The notes: generated by a model not told the origin, from the sequence alone. Counted from the stretch's first letter, positions 44,901 through 55,958 are shown. The stretch: DNA of 64,000 nucleotides from Diphasiastrum complanatum (GCA_029204225.1 CM055109.1:33320099-33384098); one strand, 5' to 3'. Numbers and translations: made by a program.

Positions 44901-45923
44901 GAACCTTCTTTATATTTCAAATGTAATGAAGGAAAGATCATCATTTTGGTTCTTTATGTTGATGACATCATTATGACAGGAAATGATGATGATGGCATAG
45001 GCAAAGTAAAAGTTGACTTATCTAGTGAGTTCAAGATGGTAGATCTAGGCTTCCTAAAGTTTATACTTGGGATAGAAGTGTCTAGAAGTAGCAATTGTAC
45101 TTTCATAAGTCAATCTAAGTATGCTACTTCCATTCTTGAAAGATTTGGTATGAAAGATTGTAAGGGGATTGACACCCCTATGGAGCATGTTGTGAAAGCA
45201 ACTAATGAAGGTGATGAAGCATCCTTTGAGGACATCACTCTCTTTAGGAAGCTTATAGGCTCTCTAATCTATTTAACCATCACTAGACCTGACTTAAGTT
45301 TTTGTGTAAGAAAGTTGAGTCAAAGTATGCAAGCTCCTTTAATTCATCATTGGAAAAGTGCCAAGAGAGTACTTAGATATGTTTCTAGTACTAGATTTTT
45401 TGGTATACTTTATGAAGGATCTAACTTGCACTTGAGAGCCTACTCGGATTCAGATTTTGCAGGTGACAAGATGGATAGGAAGTCCATTAGTGCATTTGCA
45501 ACATTTCTTTGTGGAGGAGTGATATCTTGGCTTTCCAAAAAGCAAGATACAATCTCACTATCTTCTTGTGAAGCCGAGTACAAGGCATTGACTTCAACAA
45601 CCAAAGAGCTCTTATGGCTAAGAAGACTCTTGATGGAACTACATGTGCTAGAGGCCGAGGAGATCCCTTACATATTTTGTGACAATCAAGCTTCTCAACA
45701 AATTGCTTCAAATCCTATCTTCCATGCTAGAACAAAGCATATTGAGATAGCTCACCACTTTGTGAGGGAGAAGGTACAATCCAAGGAAGTGCAACTACAT
45801 CATGTACCATCATCCGAATGCATAGCTGATATCTTAACCAAACCATTGTCCAAAGATCCATTTTTTAAGTTAAGATATGCTCTTGGAATTGTAGATAGAT
45901 GTACACTAGATTTGCCAAGTTAG
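41943..45923 (+). CDS. E4 Gag-Pol polyprotein (1326 residues, intact)
   Basis: One uninterrupted frame from MSSMGGYLME to the stop just before the polypurine tract; length is normal for plant copia. Order: UBN2-type Gag capsid (about 60-200); zinc knuckle C251-x2-C254-x4-H259-x4-C264; protease active site D309-S-G; pre-integrase H441-x4-H446 and C475-x2-C478; integrase D505, D567, E603 (exact D,D35E spacing between the last two); linker 735-800 with a triple acidic repeat; RT with D920 (QMDVTNAFL) and Y1005-VDD; RNase H with D1169, E1210, D1247 and the ADILTKPL block at 1295. Integrase before RT identifies Ty1/copia. Gag packages the RNA, protease matures the particle, RT/RNase H makes the cDNA and integrase inserts it. 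All key residues are present, so it could be active. The copia lineage was not determined. Confidence 0.97.
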   Translation: MSSMGGYLMESSERLTSTNYSIWKVRMESLLVIHDLYDIVQGVEEEPQTPQEQAKYKKRARLALHCIKLNVCNDLLKEVSSCTSSKEAWDSLKSIYESNNTSRILMLRNQVFQSMKGSGESGQEYVLRIKSLNKELSAIGEKIQDQELVQIILNGLSDEFTNLVQSFAIQDSLPSIEKLHNVLVAEESRLLHLKTRMDSMSLNGGEEKANFTSKGKKKQNPFKKNQGKEAEMKNGGSTSKGKVKNKAKLKCFFCGKKGHFASECYLKKNQQAKGDQGNIAQEEEYEDGFNTSLMVASTPTSSQDTWWIDSGASSHMSFNKHYFSTLLSCNDSKKSIYTASDQACKIDGIGSIPLCLGTSKRIDLDNVLYVPTISRNLLSVGQLMDNGLDVHFKNGVCSILKNDKCIASGIKQGRLFKLDANVASESVNLAREELTQVELWHKRLGHPNLQSMESMASKELALGLPRAFKKCGKMCEACGLAKSHKSSYKKSSSRSLSPLDLIHSDVHSFSHASNGGALMYVTFIDDCTRFTWIELLSKKNLVYEAFIKFKSLVEKQLSTSIKALRCDNGGEYTSNKMKDFCEINGIKLQYTCSYTPQQNGVAERKNRSLCECAKSLRLDASLPISFWGEAITCANYLCNRLPSSAIDGISPYQALFDKKPNVKYFKIFGCTCYVHIPLETRRKEDATSFKGIFVGYGENSKGYRIYDPTSKKVKVSKDVLFDESQFAKSLSNGSNPLCIEDLDKSEEDLDKPEEDHDKPEDGDLDPSQKGPRRSSRSKAEPSRLTYVDKGKQKEGSTSSTSYSFLATLIEEPSSFEEACKSKVWRDAMQVEYDALEENHTWNLVNLPRGKKPLACKWIYRIKYNQDGSISKYKARLVAKGFLQIKGLDYEETFAPVAKLVTIRLIICIATLFKWDLYQMDVTNAFLNGFLEEEIYMMQPEGFIKIGEEQKVCYLRKSLYGLKQAPRAWYSRLHDFLYSLGFVLSAYEPSLYFKCNEGKIIILVLYVDDIIMTGNDDDGIGKVKVDLSSEFKMVDLGFLKFILGIEVSRSSNCTFISQSKYATSILERFGMKDCKGIDTPMEHVVKATNEGDEASFEDITLFRKLIGSLIYLTITRPDLSFCVRKLSQSMQAPLIHHWKSAKRVLRYVSSTRFFGILYEGSNLHLRAYSDSDFAGDKMDRKSISAFATFLCGGVISWLSKKQDTISLSSCEAEYKALTSTTKELLWLRRLLMELHVLEAEEIPYIFCDNQASQQIASNPIFHARTKHIEIAHHFVREKVQSKEVQLHHVPSSECIADILTKPLSKDPFFKLRYALGIVDRCTLDLPS
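44163..44225 (+). repeat. 21-bp in-frame tandem repeat, three copies, within E4 pol
   Basis: Copies 44163-44183, 44184-44204 and 44205-44225 encode three seven-residue acidic repeats (DLDKSEE, DLDKPEE, DHDKPED) in the integrase-RT linker. The period keeps the frame, so the array can expand without breaking the ORF. Confidence 0.9.
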
Positions 45924-45936
45924 AAGTGAGGAGGAG
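45924..45936 (+). other. E4 polypurine tract
   Basis: AAGTGAGGAGGAG immediately before the TG of the 3' LTR; expected primer for plus-strand cDNA synthesis. The other copia elements here also end in GAGGAG-type tracts. Confidence 0.88.
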
Positions 45937-46798
45937 TGTTGAAAATTGTCACTTCTCACTTGACATTGGTTCATGTAAATATTGATCAAACATTAGAATA
46001 TGTTGATGATATGATTTCACACGTGTGGAGCATGTTCCCATGTGTGAAAGGATGTACTTTTCATGTTTGTATATATCCAAATTGATTTTGTATCATTCTA
46101 GTTAGTGTGAACATGAAATGACTAGTTTTTAGTCAAGTTGACTAGTCACCTACAAATTAGCTTTTCCTTGCATGTGCATGAGTAAATGCTCCCACATGGC
46201 AAGTGGATGTTCACATGTGTGTATAGAGTACTAGAAGATAAGAGTTGACCATTTTCCTTAGATCCTATTTTGTAGGGAATATTCCTATATTCTAGGAGAC
46301 TAGCTTTTTGGATTTTAGTCATATTCTAGAAGGTCAACTATTGGATAAGGATCAAGGATGGATCAAATGGATAGATATGAGTGATGTGGCACTCTTCACA
46401 CGTGTGAAGGCCTGCTGGACTGTACCAGACTCATGGATGTACTTGATCCATAAAAGGATCATCATTTTGCTAAGAAAATTGATGAGACTTTTGCACTCTA
46501 CACTTTTGTGAGATTTCTAGTCATTTGTCTTGTGATTTTTATGCATGATTGCTATCTAGTATCATTGTACTTGTTGTTTCAGGTGCAGTCCGTACAGTGG
46601 ACAGTACTCCACACGTGTGAAGCCGCTCTCACTAAAAAATGATGTGTTGATCCATTGCTCTTGCTTAAATCCAAGTGTAGTGAATCTAGATCAAGATCTA
46701 ATGTGTAGAACTTGATAGATTCATTGATTAAGCAACCAATAACTCTCTATGATTGTAAAGTACAATCATTATTGTCCTAAAAACTGTAAAATTTATCA
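45937..46798 (+). repeat. E4 3' LTR
   Basis: 862 bp, identical to the 5' LTR except at 46044-46045; followed by the duplicated AAAAC. Confidence 0.96.
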
Positions 46799-46805
46799 AA
46801 AACTA

Positions 46806-48796
46806 CTATAGCTTTCTTGAACTTTGAGATCCAAAAAATTCAATGAAGCAAGATAGCATTTCAAGCAAAGGAAAAGAAGCATATATGAATGTGTTGTAGT
46901 AGATACAACATGAAAGGTGCCCCTCTTTGCCATGTAAGGTGAGCCATAAAGACTCGGCCATGCATCTTGAAGATCTTCTTGAAATCATATGAAGAAGAAA
47001 CTCCTCCTGACACATTGGCCCCATCATAACTTGAATACCTTCAAAAAAGATAACTTGTGATGCTTCTTGAGAAGCCTTGATCTCGGCCACTTCCAAGATT
47101 GAATCTTTATGCAATGTGACATCTCTATTCACAATTACTTTTGAAATAGAGAGTGTAGAGACACTAAAGGCCTCCTTGATGGATGAGTATCCAATCATGA
47201 TCCATGAGCTTGGATCATCCTTCCTTCTTGTTTCCAAGGGAATATGTGCAAAGCAAGCACTACCAAGTTCACTAAGGTGATCAACCTTAGGCTTAATCTT
47301 GAATAAAACTTCATATGGTGCTATTCCTTCAAGAGCTCCAATACTCCTCAAGGCTTTGATCTTCAATGAGAATTTCTTCTCAACATATGCTTTGAATAAT
47401 AAGGAATAATCATACACCATAATACTTGAAGAGAGAAGATATGTGCATCTTGTGTGATCATCCTCCTTTGAAATATTGGACATATAAGAAACATCAAGAG
47501 AGTTTGCACTCTCATTTGGATCCAATTTGTAGGTGCCTTCAAATCTTGATCCATATGCAAGGATCTCACCATCCTTCTTGATCACACAATTGTCAATATT
47601 GAAATTGACATCAAAGCCACTATCAAGAAGTTGGCTAACACTTAAGATGTTCTTTGTAAGCTTTGGGACAAAAAAAACATTGTTGAGAAAGAGATCTTTA
47701 GAAGATGCAAGCTTCAAGGGAATAATCCCTACTCCTTCAGTATTGCACTCATGCTTACTTGCAGAGTACATGGTCTTCTTGACTCCATCATAAGGCAAAA
47801 TAGATGAAAAAAAGTGCTTGGAGCCACACATATGTGAAGATGCTCCACTATCAATATACCATGAGTTATCCTTGTTGAAGGTGAAAGAGGAGAAGCTTGA
47901 TGCCATAAGAGAGCCTTCTCCATCACTTGCAATATAGTCTTCTTTCTTATTGGTGATGTTGGCTTGATTGAGTTGATTCTTCTTCTTGAAGCAATTGGTG
48001 GCATAATGGCCTTTCTTGCCACAATAAAAGCACTTGATCTTCTTCTTCTCGAGATTTGAAGTAGAAGCATGAGAGGTATCCTCCTCCTCCTCTCCATCTT
48101 GGTCTTTAGCTTTGTCATTAGAGAAGTGATGGTGTTGCTTCTTACTCCTCTCTTTGTGCTTGGCAAATAGAACTTTGCCATCATCATGATTGAGTGATAA
48201 CTTGTCTATCCTTAAGAGTTTGTACTCTTGTCTTGATTCTTCAGAAATAAGCACACTTTGAAGGGCCTCCAAACTTGGTAGCTCCTCCTTAATGGCATAG
48301 CATTGGACAAGGTTGTCAATTCATCTCTCAAGCCGTTGAGAATGACTTGGACTAGCTCACTTTGATTGATTGAGTCACCAATACATGCAAGCTCCCTATG
48401 AATATCCTTGACTCTCAAAACATAATTAGATGCACTCTCATCACTCTTTTGACTACTTTGGAATATTTGAACTCTAAGAGTGAGGAGCCTAGAGGTGTTC
48501 TTAGCCTCATAGATGGACTTGAGACAATCCCAAGCTTCCTTGGATGTAGAACAATCACCAATCTCCCTCAATATCTCATTAGAGACATTCATCTTAATGT
48601 AGCGGAGAGCCATCCTAGCTCTCTTCTTGTATTTTTGTACTTCTTGAAGGACTTGAGGCTCCTCCTCAATCCCAAGTACAATGTCCATCACATCTTGGAG
48701 TATCAAGATGGACTCCATCCTCAACTTCCATATTGAATAATTGGAAGTAGACAATCTCTCACTTGGTTGCAACAAGTATGAACTCATTGAAGTCAT
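46806..48796 (-). pseudogene. E1 gag-protease-partial pol pseudogene
   Basis: Starts at ATG 48796 (MTSMSSYLLQPSERL). Frame 48796-48212 covers the capsid domain; a 1-base loss near 48265-48285 shifts it, and the rest continues in frame 48272-46806. There the zinc knuckle CFYCGKKGHYATNC and protease WYIDSGASSHM are intact. Shortly after the protease the sequence jumps into a short piece of the integrase core (FKAYVEKKFSLKIKALRS), then jumps again to the integrase C-terminal side (PYEVLFKIKPKVDHL) and the linker, ending in sequence I do not recognise. Integrase catalytic residues, RT and RNase H are lost. The copia insertion E4 lies just beyond. Gag could not be produced whole because of the frameshift. 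Confidence 0.88.
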
Positions 48797-49539
48797 GTAA
48801 AGTGAAGATAAATAAAAGTGATGAACAAAAAATGTTTCTTCTCTCTCACTATAGGATCCAATAATGGTGTGTTACCATCTCCTATGCAAGATCTTGCAAC
48901 AAACTGTGAGATGATTCTCACTAGCTATCTCAATCTCTCCAAGACTAGATCTACTTCACATCAAATGATGGAGTATGGGCAAATTTAGGATCAAACACTA
49001 TTAGCACGTGTGAAATACACTAAGAAACCAAATTTTACTCAAATACAATGATATTGCATGAAACAAAATGACTAAGATCTAAAAACAATGCCTAGATCAC
49101 ATATAGATGAGATTGGCAAGCATACAACTGTGATTTTGGATCAAACAAGCAATCTCTTGACCAAACCAAATGTGTCCACCTAGGTCTAGGTGCCCTATCT
49201 AACCCTCTTCAAAATCTTATAACTTCTGAGCTCAACCAGATGGAATGAAACTGATTGCATCAGAAACTAGACAAAAATAGCTTCAAAACAAGCTATCAAG
49301 CAAGATAAATGGATCAAGCATGAGAGAGAACTTCCAAACTGAAATTGGATGTTCATCACACGTGTCTGAGCACCTGATTCCATACAATACCAGGTCAGAC
49401 CCAATCAATGTCCTTTTGATCTCTTTTGATTCAAGATTGAACAAGATAGCTAGGAAAATGGGCCTTGACAACTTCTAGCTCAAGATTGATGAAAATTTTT
49501 TCACTTAGATGGATCAAAATGCATGGTAACCTTAGGTAG

Positions 49540-49551
49540 GCTCTGATACCA
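49540..49551 (-). other. E1 primer-binding site
   Basis: GCTCTGATACCA on the plus strand, i.e. TGGTATCAGAGC in element sense, adjoining the 5' LTR. Confidence 0.9.
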
Positions 49552-50378
49552 TGTTGAATTTCACATGTGTGGACTGTCCACTACATGTACTTGTGCTCTC
49601 CTAAGGTGTGTAGATGCACCAAGATCAAGACTAAATTGAGATTCAAGATCTATCTTTGAATCTATGGCAAAAACACACTACTACATGCATTCAATCACTT
49701 CCAACTCTCAACCACATGTGTGGGAAGTATTCAAAAAATAATCTGAGTAAAAACAAGCTGCTCTCCTTGGGTAGAGAGAGAAAAAGCATCATGAGCTCTC
49801 GGGTAGAGAGAGAAAGCTAGAAATTCAATGACACTCAAAATCCACTCAATCTCAAAATCAATTAGATCCAAAATGAGGAGTACAATGATACTAGTAGATT
49901 CATGAGCTACCACTATGCTTAACTATGATTGGATCACACTTTGCCACCTCTTAATCCTATTGGACCATTGATCCATGCACCTCTAAATTCTATTGGACTA
50001 TATTCAAGCACACCTCAAATTTCTATCGGACCACACATGGTTCCACCTCTAAAACCTATTGGACCTCTTAAACTTCATCAAACAAAAGCATTACACTTGT
50101 CTACACTCTAATTGGAACAAGTTTGGCCTCCTACTCTATTTTGGCTCAATAGTGGCATTACAAGTGGAAATGGATAATTTGCCATCTATGCCAAATTTGA
50201 CCCTATCAACATCCTACACCTAAATGCTTGACTATGAGATTCTATGAGACCCCTATATCAAACATTTTGATTTATTTTACAATTCTCCACATGTGGGAAC
50301 ATCCTCCACACATGTGAGATTCACTTACAAACTTCTATCATAAAAAATACCAAGCTAGATTTTTGCCAATTTCTCACA
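49552..50378 (-). repeat. E1 5' LTR
   Basis: 827 bp; plus-strand edges TGTTGAATTTC and TTCTCACA. One base longer than the 3' LTR. Confidence 0.92.
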
Positions 50379-50387
50379 AATGTTGGC

Positions 50388-51150
50388 TAGATGCCTATCC
50401 TAGAACAATTTGCATTCAAAATGATAAAGATCAACCAAACAATTTTTGTAATGAATGTAAAAATTTGCAGGTTTAAGACTTCTATGTGGATTCCTTTGGG
50501 GATGCATAAAAACCCATGAAAACAATTAAAAATTAATAAAGATTAAGTCATAAACCTGGTAATCCTGAAAAGGTTTGCCACAAAAAATACCAACTCTATC
50601 CTACATAGTGAGATTCCAAAAAATAAACAAATAAATAGGTAAATATAGATGAATATGCGTGGAAAGAATCTAAACACCCAAAACATGACCTATGCTGGAT
50701 GTCTACAATATGTGATGAGTTAACAAATGACTATCATACCAAATGAATTAACTCGTTTAGTGAATTTAGTCATAAATAACAAATTGCATCCATAAGATAT
50801 TGCTAACAAATAGAACTAGGTGCACCCCATAACTGCAAAAAAGAAATGTGGCTTGTTGGCCGTTGTGATGTTGCTGTTTAATTATTTTTACTGTAACCTC
50901 CATCCTATCCAAAAAAGAAGGAACAAATTTCTATGTTGGTCACGTGATAAGTCTTAGAAGCTTTCCCACACAAGCATATGGACATAATGAAGCTCTTCCC
51001 AATCATATGGTGCCATTTTAGAATTTAATAAGTAGGGAAAAAAGATGCATAGGCATTTTCATTTGTGTACTTGGCTCAAGAACCCTAACATCATTTTAAG
51101 GAACGAATGTTTATCTAAGCCTTGTTGACATGTGATATTATTGTATGGTA
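50388..51150. repeat. Long direct repeat D, copy 2
   Basis: Counterpart of 36277-37170. Begins only 10 bases beyond the E1 LTR. If repeat D is an LTR, this would be the 5' LTR of the gypsy element carrying the gag pseudogene at 37330-38690, split from it by E1. Confidence 0.7.
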
Positions 51151-51907
51151 GGCTAGGTGCATACAATAGACATGCATGTGTATAGTCCATGTTCATGGGC
51201 CCCTAAAGTGATGATTGCATCTATTTCAGATCCCACTACTATTATGTTACGACTATAATCTGCCAATCTATGACCTATAGAGATGTATAGGTCTAAAATT
51301 TGCCACTTTTATAGTTCTATCTAAGTATAACGCTCCTTATACTTGAGTTAATGTTTTAAACATTTCATTGTGTTAGACGTTTTAAACAATAGCCGATTAC
51401 TCGTATCAGACACATTTTTTTAAAAGAGTATCGTTGATTAGAAATCAAACTCAAGTCCGAATGTTCTTTCGGAAAAAACTGAAACTTACATGGACATAAA
51501 ACTGAAACTTACATGGCTCAAATATCCTCCTTTGTTGTCCCATTATCATATTTTGAATTCTATACAACATGTACATCGGGATAAAGCATGCATGAGTATG
51601 CTCCATGACAATTTGCTCCTAGAATCATGGACTTGGAATTTGGTGATCAGACCATTGCTCCCAAACTTTCAATCCAAGTTCTAACTCCACCGGAGGTTTG
51701 ACCACTTGGTAGTACCCAAGTTAGCACATTTAAGGTTAAACATCTCCAAGTGTTAGTTTCTCGAATACTCTTCCTTGAAGTTCATTCTCATAGTGCAAGT
51801 ATTGTTTTTGAATAAAATGTAGTAATGACTATGTAGTTTGTATCGGTTGTCCTAAAGTACATATGCACCCGCTATTTTTGTAGATGTCAAGTGAATCAAG
51901 ACATGTC
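51151..51907. other. No gene recognised
   Basis: Unique-looking AT-rich sequence up to the E5 breakpoint. A 64-residue plus-strand frame at 51490-51684 resembles nothing I know. Confidence 0.4.
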
Positions 51908-54674
51908 TAAGTGCACTATCAAGAAGAATGATGAGATACTTGCATTAGGATCTAGATTTGGAGGCATCAATAAACTAGATCCAAATGAGTATGTGAATGC
52001 TTGTAATGTTGCTCTTGTGAACAAGCTCTCTATGGAGGAATTATGGCATAGGAGGTTGGGACATCCCAACTACAAATCCATGCTCTCTATGTTCAAAGAA
52101 GCCAAAGCTATTGGCTTGCCAAAGTCACTCTCCAAGAAGATCAAGCCTTGTGAGGCTTGTGCTATCGCTAAATCTCACAAAAAGCCGTTTACAAGACCTT
52201 CTATCAAAAGCAAGCATCCTTTGGAGTTAATCCACTTGGATGTGCATTTCTCATCAACTACAAGCAAGGGAGGAGCCACTTGTTTTGTTACTTTCATTGA
52301 TGATTACACAAGATTCACTTGGATATATCTTCTTGCTTCTAAATCTATGGTGTTTGATCATTTCATTATTTTCAAAGCTTATGTAGAGAAGAAATTCTCA
52401 TTCAAGATTAAAGCTCTTAGAAGTGATGGAGGTGGTGAATATATCTCCAATAAATTTCAATATTTTTGTGAGCTTGAAGGCATTAAAAGAGAGTTTTCTT
52501 GTGCCTACTCTCGATCTCAAAATGGAGTGGCCGAGAGAAAGAATAGATCTCTATGTGAATGTGCAAAATCTTTGAGAATTGAGGCATCTTTGCCCAAAGA
52601 TTTTTGGGGAGAAGCCATTAATCGTGCAAATTATCTTTGCAATAGGCTCCCACATATAGCTCTTGGAGGAAAGTCACCATATGAAATCTTATTTTTGAAG
52701 AAGCCTAAGGTTGATCACCTTAGAGTTTTTGGATGCATATGCTTTGCCCATATCCCCTTGGAAACAAGGAAGAAGGAAGATCCTAGTGCATGCAAAGGGA
52801 TCATGGTTGGATACTCCTCCACCAAGAAGGCCTATAGAGCCTTTGTACTCTCTACTTCTCAAGTTATTGAAAGTAGAGATGTTGTCTTTCATGAAGATCA
52901 ACATTCATCTTTTGAAGATGCCAAGATCAAGAAGTCTATGGATGCATCACCTATTATTGATTTTGAAGACAATTATGATGTGATGGGGTCGGGAATTGAA
53001 GAAGACTCTCCTCAGATTTTCTCACCAAGAAGATCCATGAGAGATAGATCCGAGCCTAAGAGGCTCTCATATGTTGACAAAGGCAAAGAAGTGGATCTTG
53101 ATTTCACTAATTATGTTTTTTATGTCTCTCATGAAGAGCCAAAGAATGTACAAGAGGCACTCAATACCAAGGAGGGGTATGATGCCATGAAGCAAGAGTA
53201 TGATGCTTTGATTACCAACAATACTTGGGAGCTTGTGGATCCTCCATCCAACAAGCATGTGATTGGTTGCAAGTGGGTATTTCGGATCAAGTTCAATCAT
53301 GATGGCCCCATCAACAAGTATAAAGCAGGATTATGTGCAAAAGGATTTGCTCAAATCCATGGCCTTGATAATGAGGAGACCTTTGCACCTGTTGCAAAGA
53401 TGGTGACAATAAGAATTCTTATTTCTCTTGCTTGTTTCTTAAAGTGGAAGGTTTTCCAATTAGATGTATCCAATGCTTTTCTAAATGGTTATCTTGAGGA
53501 GGAGATCTATATGGAACAACCTCAAGGATTCATCAAGGATGAGTTCAAAGTGTGCTTGCTCTTCAAAAGTCTTTATGGACTCAAGCAAGCACCAAGATCA
53601 TGGTATTCAAGACTTACTTTTCTTATCTCACTAGGATTTACTCTTAGTGACTATGATCCTTCCATGTATCTAACGTTTGTTGATAGCAATATTGTCATTC
53701 TTCTAATTTATGTTGATGACATTATTCTTTGTGGAAGTTGTATCAAGCTAGTTGATGAAACTAAGCTAGCACTTGGAGGTGAGTTTAAAATGCAAGATCT
53801 AGGAGAGATACATTACATCCTAGGCCTAGAAATTGACTTTCATGAAGATCATGTCTTTATATGCCAATCTAGATATGCTCACTCTATGTTGAAAAAATTT
53901 CTTATGGAAAATTCTAAGAGCATAGATACTCCAATGGAGCAAATTGTAAAAGATCCTAATAAAGGTGATGAAAGATCCTTCGAGGACATCACACTTTTTA
54001 GGAGTCTTGTAGGCTCCTTGATTTGGCTTACCATTACTAGGCCCGATCTAAGTTTTTGTGTGCACAAATTGAGTCAATTTATGCAAGATCCTAAAATCCA
54101 TCATTGGAATATGGCCAAGAGGATTCTAAGATATGTATCTTCATCTTGTGTTTATGGTCTACTTTATAAAAGTGAAGATCTATCCATTGTTGGCTACTCA
54201 GATTCGGACTTTGCAAGGGACAAGATGGATCGAAAGTCTATTAGTGCATACACTGTCTTTCTTGGAGGCAATCTAATATCTTGGCTTTCCAAAAAGCAAA
54301 ATACTATATCTCTCTCTTCATGTGAGGCTGAGTACAAAGCACTCACTACAACTACCAAAGAGGTGCTTTGGATCAAGAGGTTATTAATGGAGCTAAAGTG
54401 CATTAAGGAAAATGATCTACCAATGATCAAGTGTGATAACATCTCGGCCCAAGCTCTTGCCAATAATCCCATATTTCATGCAAGAAGCAAGCACATAGAA
54501 GTGGCACACCATTTTGTGAGAGAAAAGCTTATTGGAGGAGAAATCTATCTGGAGCATGTCAACTCGTCCTCTTGTATTGCCGATCTACTCACAAAGCCTT
54601 TGAGCAAAAGTGCTTTCATCAAGCATAGATCTAATCTTGGAGTTATATCAAGATCAATGCTTAAATCTTCTTAG
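51908..54674 (+). pseudogene. E5 Pol (open frame, 5' truncated)
   Basis: An open frame runs from about 51891 to 54674 (927 residues); the first few residues come from flanking DNA. It contains the protease C-terminal end, pre-integrase LWHRRLGHPNYKSM with CEACAIAKSHK, integrase catalytic Asp (HLDVHF), Asp (RSDGGGEY) and Glu (VAERKNRS), RT with FQLDVSNAFLNGY and LIYVDDIIL, RNase H with YSDSDFARDK, SSCEAEYKAL and KCDNIS, and a complete C-terminus with ADLLTKPLS. Compared with E2 one codon is missing in SRLTFLISLGF and several residues differ (AGLCAKG, GLDNEE) at normally conserved RT positions. With no Gag, protease active site or promoter it is not a functional gene, although the frame is still open. 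Confidence 0.88.
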
Positions 54675-54692
54675 ATAATTTTTTAGGAGGAG

Positions 54693-54992
54693 TGTGAAGA
54701 ATTGAAAAAAATTATCTATGTTAGATATAGGGGTCTTATGTTTTTTATATCAAGCATCTAGGTGTAGGATGTTGATAGGAACAAATTTAGCATAGATGGC
54801 AAATTATGCATTTCCACTTGTAATGCCACTATTGAGCCAAAATAGTGTAAGAGGCTAAACTCATGCCAATTAGAGTGTATACAAGTGTAATGTTTTTGTT
54901 TGATGAATTCTAAGAGGTCCAATAGGATTTAGAGGTGGAACCATGTGAGGTCCAATAAGAATTTGAGGTTTGCTTGAAAATGGTCCAGTAGA
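54693..54992 (+). repeat. E5 3' LTR, first ~300 bp only
   Basis: Starts TGTGAAGAATTG after TTTTTTAGGAGGAG and follows the E2 LTR until about 54992, where the match stops. Confidence 0.88.
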
Positions 54993-54993
54993 A

Positions 54994-55785
54994 CCCCCAA
55001 ATTTCAAATTTCAAATAATTTGGGAGGTGGAAACTGGTCAATAGGATGTGAGGCCAAAGCCCTAAAATCCACAATATATACTGGTACTTTGTGATTAGTT
55101 TTACATGTTTAATGTCAAATTAAAACAGGTGGAACCTCTATTGATTTTTCGATTGGATGTCCTTGCTCTTCTTCTCCTTGCTCCATCTATCATATTTTCT
55201 TACTATCTTTATGTTTATTGGATATGGTAATTGTGGGATTTGATTATTGCTTTTATTTTTGTCATAGAGAAAGAGAGACAGAGAAAAAAACAAGTAAGCT
55301 TGATCTTTTGTTGGGTACTGTTAATGAGTCGTAGTGGCTACTGTTAATAGATCGTAGTGTTAGATGTGTACTCATAAGCATGCATGTGAGTTTGATTGAT
55401 GAATACATTTTCATCAAAATGAACTTATGTGTGACAACTTAACCCTCTTCATCTTTTGATGCTTTGCATTTGCTAGGATCTAGGGCTGAAGAAGTACGAA
55501 GGAAAGACCCAATCCTCGTCACATAACAACAGAATGTCGTGTATTTATAAAGGCAACAATCCAAGAAGAAGAATAAGACCAAAGCTGACCAAACTGATTC
55601 TAACCACAACAATTTCACAATTGACATCAACAATAGCCCAGGACCAAACTCTTCTACAAATATTGCAAGAGAACCAATCACGAAATCAAGGATTGTCAAG
55701 TTGTAAAGCACAAGGATACAACATAAAAAAAGAATATGATATTTTTGGAGAGCTCATAGTATCTGATTCGATACACATTGTTACA
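54994..55785 (+). mobile_element. Composite unit U, copy 3 (inverted)
   Basis: The reverse complement matches 15751-16510 and 34717-35500. The plus strand here reads the degenerate copia gag C-terminus (about 55540-55770), again ending where a TGTTA gypsy LTR begins. Confidence 0.7.
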
Positions 55786-55958
55786 GCCATATTCAGTTAA
55801 AGACATGGAATAGTCCTAATATGGTAGACCGGCCCTCCAGTGTTCGAGATTATTGGTCACGTCACAATTTAATTCCACGTTGAAACCTATTGGTGACTAA
55901 TGACCTTGAGAGGACCCAGACACTCTAATTGAGACATATGGAGTAGTGCATGTACATT
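55786..55958 (+). repeat. Gypsy LTR fragment
   Basis: Starts TGTTACAGCC and matches the first ~170 bp of 13749-14219; cut at the copia RNase H remnant. Confidence 0.75.

Larger units (their letters stand above)
40484..46798 (+). mobile_element. Structurally complete Ty1/copia retrotransposon E4, nested in E1
   Basis: 6315 bp. LTRs 40484-41345 and 45937-46798 are both 862 bp and differ only at two adjacent bases (40591-40592 TC against 46044-46045 GT). Both ends are TG...CA and are flanked by AAAAC (40479-40483 and 46799-46803). PBS 41346-41357, leader to 41942, a single polyprotein ORF 41943-45923, and polypurine tract 45924-45936 are all in place. This is the most recent insertion in the window and the only element with all parts for autonomous transposition. 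Confidence 0.97.
38965..50378 (-). mobile_element. Copia retrotransposon E1 (minus strand, internally deleted, host of E4)
   Basis: LTRs at 38965-39790 (3' in element sense) and 49552-50378 (5'). PBS complement GCTCTGATACCA at 49540-49551; polypurine tract complement CTCCTCCTC at 39791-39799. Flanks AAGGT and AATGT are a one-mismatch target-site duplication at best. Without E4 and its duplicated AAAAC the element is about 5.1 kb. It has gag and protease but has lost most of integrase, RT and RNase H. LTRs differ at about 3%. The LTRs are related to those of E2, so E1 and E2 are subfamilies of one larger group. Confidence 0.9.
51908..54992 (+). mobile_element. Copia element E5, truncated at both ends (E2 family)
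   Basis: Homology to E2 begins abruptly at about 51908 inside the protease region (compare 23435) and ends about 300 bases into the 3' LTR (54693-54992; E2 LTRs are ~737 bp). No 5' LTR, PBS or gag is present. The right break abuts the inverted composite unit at 54994. Because both breaks lie inside the element, it was cut by deletion or rearrangement, or is a partial duplication. Confidence 0.88.
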
